From CAYSRC01 sp964433495 (GTDB lineage: Bacteria; Bacillota; Clostridia; Oscillospirales; Ruminococcaceae), in assembly GCA_964433495.1 (NCBI GenBank), contig CAYSRC010000004.1:4610-68609 (forward strand): 64,000 nt of DNA. Reading direction: 5' to 3'. The notes below the pieces were generated by a model. The model did no database searches, was not told where the DNA came from, and saw only the letters and a program-made list of their open reading frames with translations. Position 1 is the first letter of the stretch; every line of letters begins with the position of its first letter. Shown here in pieces: positions 24,842 through 33,383 of this stretch. Position numbers and translations under genes: made by a program.

Positions 24842-26209
24842 CTACCCTCTGTCGGCAAGCGGCGTGTACACGCGCGGCGCGCCGAGATATTTGTACGCGG
24901 GCCGGATGATCCTGTTGCCGAACAGTCTCTCCTCAACGAGGTGGGCGCACCAGCCGGCCATGCGGGCTACCGCGAACATCGGGGTGTACAGGTCGGTCGG
25001 GATGCGCATCGAGCGGAACACGAGCCCCGAAAAGAGGTCGACGTTGGCGCACACCTGCTTTATCCCGCTCTTCTTCGCGGCCACAACCGCGGGGGCGAGG
25101 CGCTCGACGGCGCACAACAGCTTAAAATCGTCGCCGAAGCCCTTGCTCTTTGCGACGCTTTCGGCGGCGTCGCGCAGGATCCGCGCGCGGGGGTCGCTTT
25201 TGGTGTACACCGCATGCCCGATGCCGTAAATAAGGCCCTTGCCGTCGCCGTTTTTGCCGTCGACTATCCCGCCGAGGAAGCTCGCAATCTCATCGTCGTC
25301 GTCGTAGTCGCGCACCCCCTGCTTGATGCAGTCGAGCATCTCCATGACCTTGATGTTCGCACCGCCGTGCCGCGGGCCCTTGAGCGAGCCGAGCGCCGCC
25401 GAGACGGCCGAATAGGTGTCGGTGCCCGACGAGGTCAGCACCCTCGTCGCAAAGGCCGAGTTGTTGCCGCCGCCGTGGTCGGCGTGCAGCACAAGGCAGA
25501 GGTCGAGCAGACGCGCCTCGTCCTCGGTGAAGCTCTTGTCCGAGCGGTTGGTTCGCAGGATGTTCTGCGCGAGCGACAGCTCGGGCTTTGACTGGTGGAA
25601 GTACATGCTCTTTTTGTCAAACGCGCGGCGCTTCACCTGATAGGCGTCGACCATGATCGTGGGCGCGCACGAGATGAGCGCGATCGCCTGGTGCAGGGTG
25701 TTCTCGAGGCTGTAGTCCTCGGCGAACTCGTCGTAGGAGTAGAGCGCGAGCACCGAGCGCGCCATCTTGTTCATGACGTTGGGGGAGGGCGCCTTTAAAA
25801 TCATGTCCTCCGCAAAGCCGTCGGGGAGGTCGCGGAGCTCCGCCATGACCCCCTTGAGGATGCCGAGCTGACGCGCCGTGGGCAGCGCGCCGAACAGCAG
25901 CAGCCAGACCACCTCCTCAAAGATGTATCTATCCTCCCGAATGCCCGCCGAGACGATGTCGGCGACGTCGATGCCGCGGTAGATGAGCTTGCCGTCGCAC
26001 GGCACCCGCTCGTCCCCCTGCATCTCGTAGCCGACGACGTCGCATATGTTGGTGAGCCCCGCCAAAACGCCGGTGCCGTTCGCGTTGCGAAGGCCCCGCT
26101 TGACCCCGTAGCGCTGCCACGCCTCGGGGTCTATCGAGTTATATCGGCGGTACTCATCGCATAAATATGAAAGTGACTCGCGGTGCTGTTGTGAAATTGA
26201 CTGTAGCAT
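24842..26209 (-). CDS. gltA: Citrate synthase
   Basis: The enzyme condenses oxaloacetate and acetyl-CoA to citrate; in an anaerobe this feeds the oxidative branch to 2-oxoglutarate and glutamate. The 455-residue protein has LHADHGGGNNS and GPRHGGAN (active-site His), GIGHAVYTKSDPRA (substrate His) and NVDLFSG (catalytic Asp), as in Si-type synthases. The longer N-terminal region (residues 1-60) is typical of clostridial versions. ATG 26209 follows GAGGGTG at short spacing; the upstream in-frame codon has no support. Confidence 0.96.
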   Translation of the reverse strand: MLQSISQQHRESLSYLCDEYRRYNSIDPEAWQRYGVKRGLRNANGTGVLAGLTNICDVVGYEMQGDERVPCDGKLIYRGIDVADIVSAGIREDRYIFEEVVWLLLFGALPTARQLGILKGVMAELRDLPDGFAEDMILKAPSPNVMNKMARSVLALYSYDEFAEDYSLENTLHQAIALISCAPTIMVDAYQVKRRAFDKKSMYFHQSKPELSLAQNILRTNRSDKSFTEDEARLLDLCLVLHADHGGGNNSAFATRVLTSSGTDTYSAVSAALGSLKGPRHGGANIKVMEMLDCIKQGVRDYDDDDEIASFLGGIVDGKNGDGKGLIYGIGHAVYTKSDPRARILRDAAESVAKSKGFGDDFKLLCAVERLAPAVVAAKKSGIKQVCANVDLFSGLVFRSMRIPTDLYTPMFAVARMAGWCAHLVEERLFGNRIIRPAYKYLGAPRVYTPLADRG

Positions 26210-26512
26210 TTTACACCCTCTGTTCTCTATCGTGCGCCCGCAGGATGCGGCGCTGTGTCTGAAAGGCCCCATTCAAGCGGGCCCTTTGTCGGTTGTCGTT
26301 CGTCCTCCCCAAAAAGCCCGCGGCGTCCCGAAGGGGGACATGCCGCAGCACGTCGCTGTGTGAAGGGGCGCATTTGTCGGGGAGATAAAGCGGGCCGCCC
26401 CGAACGCCGCCGTACCGCCCCAAACGGGAAGGTCGTCCGGCCCGGCGTGCGGCGCTTCAATTTAGTTATTTTAACACATAAATGCCGATTTGAAAAGAAA
26501 GGACGTGTCGAA

Positions 26513-27526
26513 ATGAGTATCCGCGCCAAAGATGTCCTGCTGCTGGGCGTTGCAATCGCCGCCGCCCCCGCCGTATCGCTGCTGTTTCACCCGCCCGCGA
26601 CGCCGTCAGCGCAGGACGAGCCCCCGGCCCTGTCCGCCTCGCTCGGCGAGCGGCAGGACAGCCCCCTCTCGGCCGAGCCCACCTACACCATCTACGACCG
26701 GGCGACGGGCAGGGCCTTTGAATGCGGCGAGAGCGACTACCTCGTCGCCGCGCTGCTCAGCGAGCTGCCCGTCGGCACCGAGCCCGAGGCGATGAAGGCG
26801 CAGGCGGTGGCGACGCGGACCTACGCGCGTTATGTCAAGGCGCGGCGGCAGCAGACGGGCGAGGGGGACGCCGATTTTTCGGTCGACACCTCGACCCACC
26901 TCGGCTTTATGACCGAGGAGCGGGCGGCCGCCTTCTACGGTACAGACTATTCGGGACAGCTCGCCGCTGTCACAGCCGCCGTCGACGGGACAAGGGGCAT
27001 CGTCCTTCTGTACGACGGGGACCTGATCGCAGCTTGCTATCACGCCATCTCGCCCGGCAGGACCGAAAACTCGGAAAACGTCTTTTCCGAGCCGCTGCCC
27101 TATCTTGTGGCGGTGGACAGCTCGCTCGACGAGAGCGCCGAGGGGTACTCGAGCGAGGTCGTCGTCTCGGCGGACGATCTGCGCTCGGTTTTGACGCGGC
27201 TCGACCCCGAACTCGAGATGTCGGGCAGCCCCGCCGGGTGGCTCGGCGCGTCGGCGGTGACGCCCTCGGGCACCGTCACGCAGCTTGTCGTGTGCGGCAG
27301 GGCCTTTTCGGGACAGCAGATCCGCGAGGCGTTTGCGTTGCGCTCGGCGGCGTTCACCGCGTCCTACACGGAGGGGGAATTTAAATTCTCGGTCAAGGGC
27401 TACGGCCACGGCGTGGGCATGAGCCAAAACGGCGCGAACGAGCTTGCAAAGCAGGGGCTCGGCTTTGTCGAGATCCTCGAGCGGTACTACACCGGCGCGG
27501 TGTGCGTCAACGCGGATGAGAGCTGA
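26513..27526 (+). CDS. spoIID: SpoIID-like stage II sporulation protein, peptidoglycan lytic transglycosylase
   Basis: SpoIID cleaves glycan strands and, with SpoIIP and SpoIIM, drives membrane migration during engulfment of the forespore. The 337-residue protein has an N-terminal signal anchor, then the SpoIID/LytB domain with LLSELPVGTEPEAMKAQAVATRTYA (catalytic Glu) and the C-terminal GYGHGVGMSQNGANELAKQG. AAAGGA precedes the ATG at 26513; an upstream frame has no start support. It is monocistronic, and a family copy other than SpoIID itself (a LytB-domain paralogue) cannot be ruled out. Confidence 0.92.
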   Translation: MSIRAKDVLLLGVAIAAAPAVSLLFHPPATPSAQDEPPALSASLGERQDSPLSAEPTYTIYDRATGRAFECGESDYLVAALLSELPVGTEPEAMKAQAVATRTYARYVKARRQQTGEGDADFSVDTSTHLGFMTEERAAAFYGTDYSGQLAAVTAAVDGTRGIVLLYDGDLIAACYHAISPGRTENSENVFSEPLPYLVAVDSSLDESAEGYSSEVVVSADDLRSVLTRLDPELEMSGSPAGWLGASAVTPSGTVTQLVVCGRAFSGQQIREAFALRSAAFTASYTEGEFKFSVKGYGHGVGMSQNGANELAKQGLGFVEILERYYTGAVCVNADES

Positions 27527-27584
27527 AAGCGAGCGGAGATTGCAGACAGCGGGTCGATAGCGCGACAAGCGGCTCGATTGGCAG

Positions 27585-27950
27585 ACCGTTGGTTCTCCCC
27601 CGCGGGGAAGCCCAAGGGCGCGAATCCCGAGGGACAAGTGTAATCTTTAAGGTTTGCTGTATCCCAAGCCCCCCTTGCCGCGCGGTCGGCCGGTCGGGTT
27701 GCCGGGCTTAATAGGAACGATAGCCCGGCACTCCGTGCGGTAGATGCACGTCGTAATCGGAACGATAGCCCGAAAGGCGCATAATATCGCGTCGAATATC
27801 AAACGTCCGTTCCGCTGCCATTTGACCGCTCCGCGCGACAGATGCGCGTCGTAAGCGGAACGGACATGCGGCAGAATTCACGGGAATATGTAACCCTGCC
27901 GAGTGTCGTACTTTTTTACACTCGGCTGAATTCACGTGCGCATGGGAGCC
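27585..27950. repeat. Interspersed mosaic repeat, copy D
   Basis: In the gap between convergent spoIID and spoIVB, module 2 appears in tandem-like form: GCGGTAGATGCACGTCGTAA (from about 27739) and GACAGATGCGCGTCGTAAGC (from about 27837) bracket AAACGTCCGTTCC at 27801. A hairpin GCCGAGTGT / ACACTCGGC (27898-27926) with an AT-rich loop follows, shared in inverted form with copy F. No gene is apparent. Confidence 0.75.
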
Positions 27951-28137
27951 CTGCCGTTTGTTGCTGCATTTGCACCGGTCGGGGCGCCTCTGCGACAGTT
28001 TTTCCGAACGCCGTATCGATTTTACACACTGAGAGGACAGGCGCGGCGTATGGTTTCGGCGTCGGGCCGCTCAAAACAAAGCGTTCACATTTCCCAAAAA
28101 AACTCTGTACAAAGCAAAGCCCGGCCGCCGAAGCAGC

Positions 28138-28183
28138 AAAAAGAGGGGCGCGGACACCCGCCGTGTTCGCGCCCCTCTTTTTT
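28138..28183. terminator. Bidirectional terminator after spoIVB
   Basis: AAAAAGAGGGGCGCG pairs with CGCGCCCCTCTTTTT; A and T tracts on the two sides let it act on both strands. It lies 30 bases beyond the spoIVB stop. Confidence 0.8.
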
Positions 28184-28211
28184 GTTTTTCCCTCAAGCCG
28201 CTCGGCGCGGG

Positions 28212-29438
28212 TTACCCCGCCTTTCGCTCGCTTGCGGCATAGGTCTCGTTGAACAGCATGTTCTCGATAAAGATGCCGTACCCCCGCGTGGGGTCGTTGA
28301 CAAAGACATGGGTCACCGCCCCGATGATACACCCGTTCTGCACGATCGGGCTGCCCGACATGCCCTGCACAATGCCCCCCGTCGCCTCGAGCAGGCGGCT
28401 GTCGGTGACGTGGATGACGAGGTTTTTGGTGGGCTTGCCGTCGCTTATACGGCAGGACTCGATCTCGATCTCGTAGTACTGCGGCTTGCTGCCCTCAACG
28501 GTGCACAGCACGAGCGCCGAGCCCGTCTTCACGTCCTGCTTGTACGCGACGGGCAGGGCGGGCAGGTCAAAAAAGCTCTCGGTGCTCACGTCGGCGAATA
28601 TGCCCGCCTCGCAGTTGTAGAGAAGCTCGGCGATGGGGGCGCTCGGCAGAAACATCCCCTTGAGCTCGCCGGGCGCGCCCACGTTGCCCTTTGTCACCCC
28701 CGTGACCGCGACGCGCGCGATCTCGCCGCTGCTCACGGGCAGCACGGTGCCGGTGTCGACGTCGGTTATGCCGTGGCCGAGGCCGCCCATAAGACCCGAC
28801 TCGGGGTTGTAGTAGGTCACGGTGCCTATGCCCGCCGAGCTGTCCCGCACCCACATGCCGATTCTGTAGCTCGAGCCGTCCGAAGACAGCGCGGGCTCGA
28901 TGTGCGCGGTGGCGCGCCTGCCGTCCCGCATGTACACCACGTGGACGGTGTCGCCGCCGCTGTCGTTGACGACGCTGAGCAGCTCGTCGTTGCCCGACAC
29001 GGTGCGCCCGTTCGCGGTCAGAATGATGTCGCCCACCGCGAGGCCCGCGTCCTCGGCGGGGCAGCTGCGCCCGTTTCGTCCCTCGACCTCGCCCATGCCC
29101 ACGACAATGACCCCCGACGTGAACATCTTGACGCCGAACGGCATGCCGCCCGGCACGAGCTCACGGCTGTCGGTCTCGGTGACCATGACGGTCTTTAGAG
29201 GGATTGTCCCAAAGAGGCACAGCTGCGCGCTGTACGAGCCCCCGCCCGTCGCGGCGACGGCGGCGTCCTCGCCGTTCTCGACCTTAAGCGTCAGCAGCCC
29301 CCCGGCATAGCTGAACTCGTCCCCTAAGTTGAGATAAATATAACTCGGCAGGTATGTTTCCTCGGCGACGCCGTATCCGACGAGCACCGTCGCAACGACG
29401 ACCGCCGCCGCGGCAAGGGCAAAGACAATCTTCTTCAA
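28212..29438 (-). CDS. spoIVB: SpoIVB signalling serine protease (S55 family)
   Basis: SpoIVB is secreted from the forespore and cleaves SpoIVFA, which releases pro-sigma-K processing in the mother cell. The 408-residue product has an N-terminal signal anchor, a PDZ domain (about residues 100-180, AGLAVGDIILTANG) and the S55 protease domain with GLGHGITDVDTG (catalytic His) and GMSGSPIVQNG (catalytic Ser). I chose TTG at 29438 because it gives MKKIVFALAAAAV and has GGGGG upstream; TTG at 29459 or GTG at 29450 are alternatives. Confidence 0.94.
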   Translation of the reverse strand: MKKIVFALAAAAVVVATVLVGYGVAEETYLPSYIYLNLGDEFSYAGGLLTLKVENGEDAAVAATGGGSYSAQLCLFGTIPLKTVMVTETDSRELVPGGMPFGVKMFTSGVIVVGMGEVEGRNGRSCPAEDAGLAVGDIILTANGRTVSGNDELLSVVNDSGGDTVHVVYMRDGRRATAHIEPALSSDGSSYRIGMWVRDSSAGIGTVTYYNPESGLMGGLGHGITDVDTGTVLPVSSGEIARVAVTGVTKGNVGAPGELKGMFLPSAPIAELLYNCEAGIFADVSTESFFDLPALPVAYKQDVKTGSALVLCTVEGSKPQYYEIEIESCRISDGKPTKNLVIHVTDSRLLEATGGIVQGMSGSPIVQNGCIIGAVTHVFVNDPTRGYGIFIENMLFNETYAASERKAG

Positions 29439-29486
29439 AACGCGGGACACCCCCAACAAAGTTTAAGCTGTCGTTAGTGTCGTCCG

Positions 29487-29517
29487 TTTCGGGCGGATTT
29501 ATTACAACCGCCCGAAA
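29487..29517. other. Hairpin in the spoIVB leader
   Basis: TTTCGGGCGG pairs with CCGCCCGAAA around an 11-base AT-rich loop, about 50 bases before the spoIVB start. It has no U-tract on the correct side for a terminator of spoIVB. Confidence 0.4.
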
Positions 29518-29753
29518 AAAGTTGCGCGCCTTGCAGCGCCCCGCCCGATACAGGCTCGCCGCGAGCCGTGCGGGACACATATGCCGCGCGGCCAAAGGCA
29601 CAAGCCCCGCCCGCCGCGTTCCGGGCGGGGTTGAGCGGGGCCGTGACGACACCCGGCACAGGGGGCGGGGTGAAAAAGCCGACAGGCGCTCTGCACGAGC
29701 GCCTGCGGGGTTCGGATCGGCCGTAACCGCATATCGGAAAAAGGGCTGCGTAT

Positions 29754-29781
29754 AAAAAAGCCGCCGTGCGGCGGCTTTTTT
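29754..29781. terminator. Bidirectional terminator after the SGNH hydrolase gene
   Basis: AAAAAAGCCGCC pairs with GGCGGCTTTTTT around a 4-base loop; the A/T tails allow action in both directions. It lies 70 bases beyond the hydrolase stop. The rest of the 29518-29850 gap is GC-rich and empty of supported genes. Confidence 0.85.
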
Positions 29782-29850
29782 ATCTTGCCCTTCTGCGGTT
29801 TTTATTCGTTTGCGGCCCGAGCGCGGCAGAGCGCCCCCCGGCCGTCCCTT

Positions 29851-31851
29851 TCACGGAGAGGGTGCGCTGTCGCCGCCCTCGGCGGCATCGTTCTCCCCGC
29901 CCGCGCCTTCGGTGTCGCCCGGGATGTCCTGCCCGCCCGGGTTGTCGGGCGTGGGCGGTGTCGGCAGGTCGGGCGGGTCGGGTGTATCGGGGACATCGGG
30001 TGTCGGCAGATCGGGCGGATCGGGTGTGTCGGGCAGGTCGGGCGGGTCGGGTGTGTCGGGCAGGTCGGGCGAGTCGGGTGTCGTTGCGCCCCCGCCCGTC
30101 GCGGGCAGCGTCACCGTCTTTTCGGCGCCGCACACGGTGCATGAGCACCTCGCCTCGCCCGTCTCGGTCGCACTCGGCGGCCTCGTGACCGTCTCGGGGC
30201 CGAAGGTGTGCGGGTGCAGCGCCGCTCTGACGCTGAGTCCCTCGGAAAAGCGCACGGTGAGGGTGCTGTCCGACGACGCAAACGCGCCGTTTACATACCA
30301 CCCGTCAAAGCCGTAAACCGCGGGGTCGCTCGGCGTACAGCTGAAGGTTATCGTGCTGTCCGACTGTCGGGCACTGACGCTTGCGGCCCCTGCCGGCTCG
30401 ACCGTCACGAGCGACGACGGGTCAAGGGCGGGTGCAAAGCGCACCGTCAACCGCACGTCGGACAGCGGCTTAAAGCGGCAGACGTATCCGCCGCCCGCAT
30501 AGGTGAACTCGCTGCCGCGCGCAAAGCAGACATCGCCGCTGTACATCCCCTCGACCGTATAGCCCTCGGCGGGGTAGGCCCTTATCTCGACCGACTCGCC
30601 CTGCTTCACCTCGGCACGGGAGACCGACTCACCGCCCGAAATGATATACGCGCCGCAGCCGCCCGTGTCCGAGGCAATCTCGACGGCGAACGAGCTCTCG
30701 GGCTCGAACACCGCGGTGATGACGATGCTCTCCTTCTGCCCCGCGGGCACCCTGAACACAAGCCCCGCGTCCTGCGGGCTCGCTATCGAGCCGACGGTGC
30801 ACTCCCAGCGCACAAAGCGGCAGCCCTCGCGCGGGACGGCCGTCACCGCCTCGGCGGCCTCGCCCGCCTTGACGCTCTGCATCGTGTCCCCCGAGATCGA
30901 CCCGAGGCTGTCGTCGTTGACGGTGAACTCGAGCTCGACCTTGTCGGTATAATATTTGATGTCGCCGCTGATGATATAGGGCTCGGGCTCGTCCCGCGCT
31001 GGCACCGGCTTAAGCGCCGGGCGGGTGTCCTCGGTGTCGAGCGCGTGGGTCTTCACATACTCAAAAAATGTGTCGACCGACTTTTTGCTGAGGTGGATGC
31101 CGTCCTCGAGGGTATAGTCCTTTATCATGTAGCCGGTCGCAGGGTCGAGCAGCACCTCGGTGCTGTTGAGAAAGTACACCTCTCGCCGCTCGGCGAGCTC
31201 GACGAGCGCCGTGTTGAACGCGTTTATCGTCTCCATCGTCACGTCGGTATACAGCCGCTCGCGCGCGACGGGGGGCACCGCGTTGATGATGACGTCCGCG
31301 TAAGGATAGGCCTGCTGCACGCTGTCGAGCAGCTTTTCATAGCCCTCGATGAATTTTTCGACGGACAGGTTAAAGTCGTTGGTGCCGAAGGTGAGCACAA
31401 CCCTGCGCGGCTGCATGATCGCAATCGCCTCGGGGATCGTGACCCTGCCCTTCCCCTCGAAGGTGACGCACCGCTCGCTGCCGAACTGCAAGACCCCCAT
31501 GCCGACGATGCCGATGCAGTTTTTGAGCGTCGTTTGCCCGTACATCATAAAGCGATAGGTGTTGCTGTCGCCGACAAACAACGTCTCGTCGACATACGAG
31601 CCGTCGGCGGGCGCGGTCGCCGCCAGCACCGTGCCGATGTACTCGGTCGCGTCCACCGGCTCGACGGGCGCGTCTCCCCTGTCGCCGTCGGCGCTGTGCT
31701 CGCCGCCCCCGCCCGGCGCGGCCGTCAGCGACAGTATCGCGACGGCGAGCACAGCCGCAATCACGGCGGCGCACAGCGCCGCCTCCGCCCGATGGCTTTT
31801 CACCCGGCGGACAGCGGTCGACAAAAGCTTTTTCAGCTCAAAACGGGCCAT
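29851..31851 (-). CDS. Membrane-anchored SGNH/GDSL hydrolase with beta-rich repeats and Pro-rich tail
   Basis: The 666-residue protein has an N-terminal membrane anchor (about residues 25-45), an SGNH hydrolase domain (about 85-285) with FVGDSNT (Ser), TFGTND (block III) and DGIHLSKKS (Asp-His), then two or three beta domains of the InlB/Big type with AYPAEGYTVEGMYSG-like motifs, a CSCTVCG pair and a Pro/Asp/Thr tail with repeated PDLPDTPDP units. GDSL enzymes deacylate esters, often on cell-wall glycans. The start at 31851 is set by AAGAGG 10 bases upstream. Confidence 0.88.
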   Translation of the reverse strand: MARFELKKLLSTAVRRVKSHRAEAALCAAVIAAVLAVAILSLTAAPGGGGEHSADGDRGDAPVEPVDATEYIGTVLAATAPADGSYVDETLFVGDSNTYRFMMYGQTTLKNCIGIVGMGVLQFGSERCVTFEGKGRVTIPEAIAIMQPRRVVLTFGTNDFNLSVEKFIEGYEKLLDSVQQAYPYADVIINAVPPVARERLYTDVTMETINAFNTALVELAERREVYFLNSTEVLLDPATGYMIKDYTLEDGIHLSKKSVDTFFEYVKTHALDTEDTRPALKPVPARDEPEPYIISGDIKYYTDKVELEFTVNDDSLGSISGDTMQSVKAGEAAEAVTAVPREGCRFVRWECTVGSIASPQDAGLVFRVPAGQKESIVITAVFEPESSFAVEIASDTGGCGAYIISGGESVSRAEVKQGESVEIRAYPAEGYTVEGMYSGDVCFARGSEFTYAGGGYVCRFKPLSDVRLTVRFAPALDPSSLVTVEPAGAASVSARQSDSTITFSCTPSDPAVYGFDGWYVNGAFASSDSTLTVRFSEGLSVRAALHPHTFGPETVTRPPSATETGEARCSCTVCGAEKTVTLPATGGGATTPDSPDLPDTPDPPDLPDTPDPPDLPTPDVPDTPDPPDLPTPPTPDNPGGQDIPGDTEGAGGENDAAEGGDSAPSP
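29955..30085. repeat. In-frame tandem repeat coding the proline-rich tail
   Basis: A roughly 30-base unit related to GTCGGGCGGGTCGGGTGTGT is repeated with small changes within the 3' end of the SGNH hydrolase gene and codes PDLPDTPDP-like units. It lies fully inside the reading frame. Confidence 0.7.
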
Positions 31852-32157
31852 TCTCGGCATACCTCTTGCAAAAGAATTGTGCGGGCGCGGACAATACGGT
31901 ATATGTTATTCATATTATCACAAACGCCCCGCAACTTCAATTGCAACGATTGTCACGCGGCAGCGCACCTTAGTATAAAGGGACGAATGCTGCCGCCTCG
32001 ATATACCCGCGCCTCCAAAGGCGACGGGAGCACCCTTAAAGCACCGCGTCGGAGGATGCAAAACCCCTCTCAGAGAGGCCAAAGATCCGACGCCCGTGCC
32101 GCGTATCGCAGGGCGGGGCAGCGCCCGTTACACAACCGAAAAAGGGGGAACTCTCTC
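31852..32157. other. Divergent gap between hydrolase and lipoprotein genes
   Basis: The 306 bases include an AT-richer part (about 31870-31980) where promoters of both divergent genes should lie, for example ATATGTTATTCATATTATC. I cannot fix individual boxes. No gene is visible. Confidence 0.4.
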
Positions 32158-32928
32158 ATGCAAAAAGGACGTCTTGTCTGTCTTGTCGCCGCCGCGCTGC
32201 TCTGCTGCGCCCTGCCCGGGTGCGCGGGCTCCGAGGACGTCGGGCAGCCCGCAGTGCCTGAGGTCGGCGGGCAGCCCGACGGGGCTGAGATCACCGACAG
32301 GGCCCCGTTCACCGTCGTCGGGGAGGCCGACGGCGTCCTCTTTCTCACAGGCGACGGCTGCTGCTGCACGCTCGGCATCGAGGAGGCCGAGCAGCTGCTC
32401 GGGGAAGGCGCCCCACTGCCCGCGGCGAGCGATGTCGTCCTCTCGGACAGCCGCCCCGCGTGCACGGCGGACAACCACTGCGGCGGGGCAGAGACCGCGT
32501 CGCTTGCGGTCGTCGGGCACGAGCCGTCGGTCGCGGCGATGTACTCGCAGCTTTTGAGGGATCTCGTCGAGGCGGACACGGGCGTCGGGGAAGAGATTCG
32601 GTATCTCGCCTTTGACCTCTCGGGTGCAAAAAACGTTTCCGACTGCGAAAAAGCGGCGCTCTGCTCGATGATCTCGAGGGCATACGGCCTCGAGTGCCTC
32701 GTCGGGGACTTCGACGAGCTGTGCGCGCGAGGGTATATCGACGGCGACGCGCTGTTCTTCCCCGACGGGATCCTGCTTTCGATCGAGGCGGGCGAGGGCA
32801 CGGGCGACGGCTTTGAATTTGAGGGCATGCGGTGGCGCGGGGGCCTCGGCGCGGTGTTTTTGGACTGCCGCGCCGAGCTTGAGGACGACGAATGGCGCTA
32901 TGAGGTGCAGAGCGCCGCGATCTCCTGA
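32158..32928 (+). CDS. Lipoprotein of unknown function
   Basis: The 256-residue product begins MQKGRLVCLVAAALLCCALPGCAG, a lipoprotein signal with lipobox LPGC. The mature part is acidic and Cys-rich (GDGCCCTLG, ADNHCGG, DCEKAALC) and I recognise no family. AAGGGGG lies 11 bases before the ATG. A very long open frame upstream on this strand is the shadow of the SGNH hydrolase gene on the other strand and is not part of this gene. The protein is divergent from the hydrolase, and a shared role at the cell surface is only possible. Confidence 0.75.
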   Translation: MQKGRLVCLVAAALLCCALPGCAGSEDVGQPAVPEVGGQPDGAEITDRAPFTVVGEADGVLFLTGDGCCCTLGIEEAEQLLGEGAPLPAASDVVLSDSRPACTADNHCGGAETASLAVVGHEPSVAAMYSQLLRDLVEADTGVGEEIRYLAFDLSGAKNVSDCEKAALCSMISRAYGLECLVGDFDELCARGYIDGDALFFPDGILLSIEAGEGTGDGFEFEGMRWRGGLGAVFLDCRAELEDDEWRYEVQSAAIS

Positions 32929-33383
32929 GCCTCTGCCTTGACGCCTCGCACGATGCGCGCAAGGCCGCTCGTCGAGCAGGGTCTGCGCGGGCTTGCGCGC
33001 AGGCGAAAAATCGGCGCGGCCCTCGCGTCGAGAGCCGCCTCGACCCGCGTTTTTTGTCAGGCAGACCGCGGGTTGAGAGTCCCGTCCGGGCTTTCATGCG
33101 CCTCTGTCGCCCGACCGATGCCCTCGACCCGAAGCGTGATACTCGGCGCGTCGGCTCTTCTCACGGGCGGCGGGCGCGGGCGGATGACGCAAACATCTCC
33201 CCGCGGGCCGCGAGGCGTGCCCCCTTGCCGCCCGGGGCGGACTTCGCACGCCTCGGGGCGGTCGCGGGAACCCGCCGTCCATGCCGAAAAAAGTGCGCCT
33301 TCGCGTCGTGTTTCGGTTGACTGCGGCGCGGTATGCCGATATAATTTTATACAAAGAGTTATTGAGGGGGCGTCTTTTCGGAC
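32929..33383. other. Gap before the HTH-nucleotidyltransferase-like gene
   Basis: The 455 bases are GC-rich with no supported coding sequence. Near the 3' end ATATAATTTTATAC (about 33339-33352) is a likely -10 region for the next gene. Confidence 0.4.

Noticed and set aside
29604..29640. GC-rich hairpin CCCCGCCC/GGGCGGGG upstream of spoIVB
   Set aside because: Such short G/C stems are expected by chance in this composition and there is no U-tract.
29955..30085. Short regularly spaced repeats resembling a CRISPR array
   Set aside because: They are in frame within the hydrolase gene, code for PDLPDTPDP units and have no unique spacers or cas genes.
30208..32157. Very long plus-strand open frame running into the lipoprotein gene
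   Set aside because: It is antisense to the SGNH hydrolase gene and rich in Arg, Ala and His, typical shadow content in GC-rich DNA. Only the part from 32158 has a ribosome site and signal peptide.
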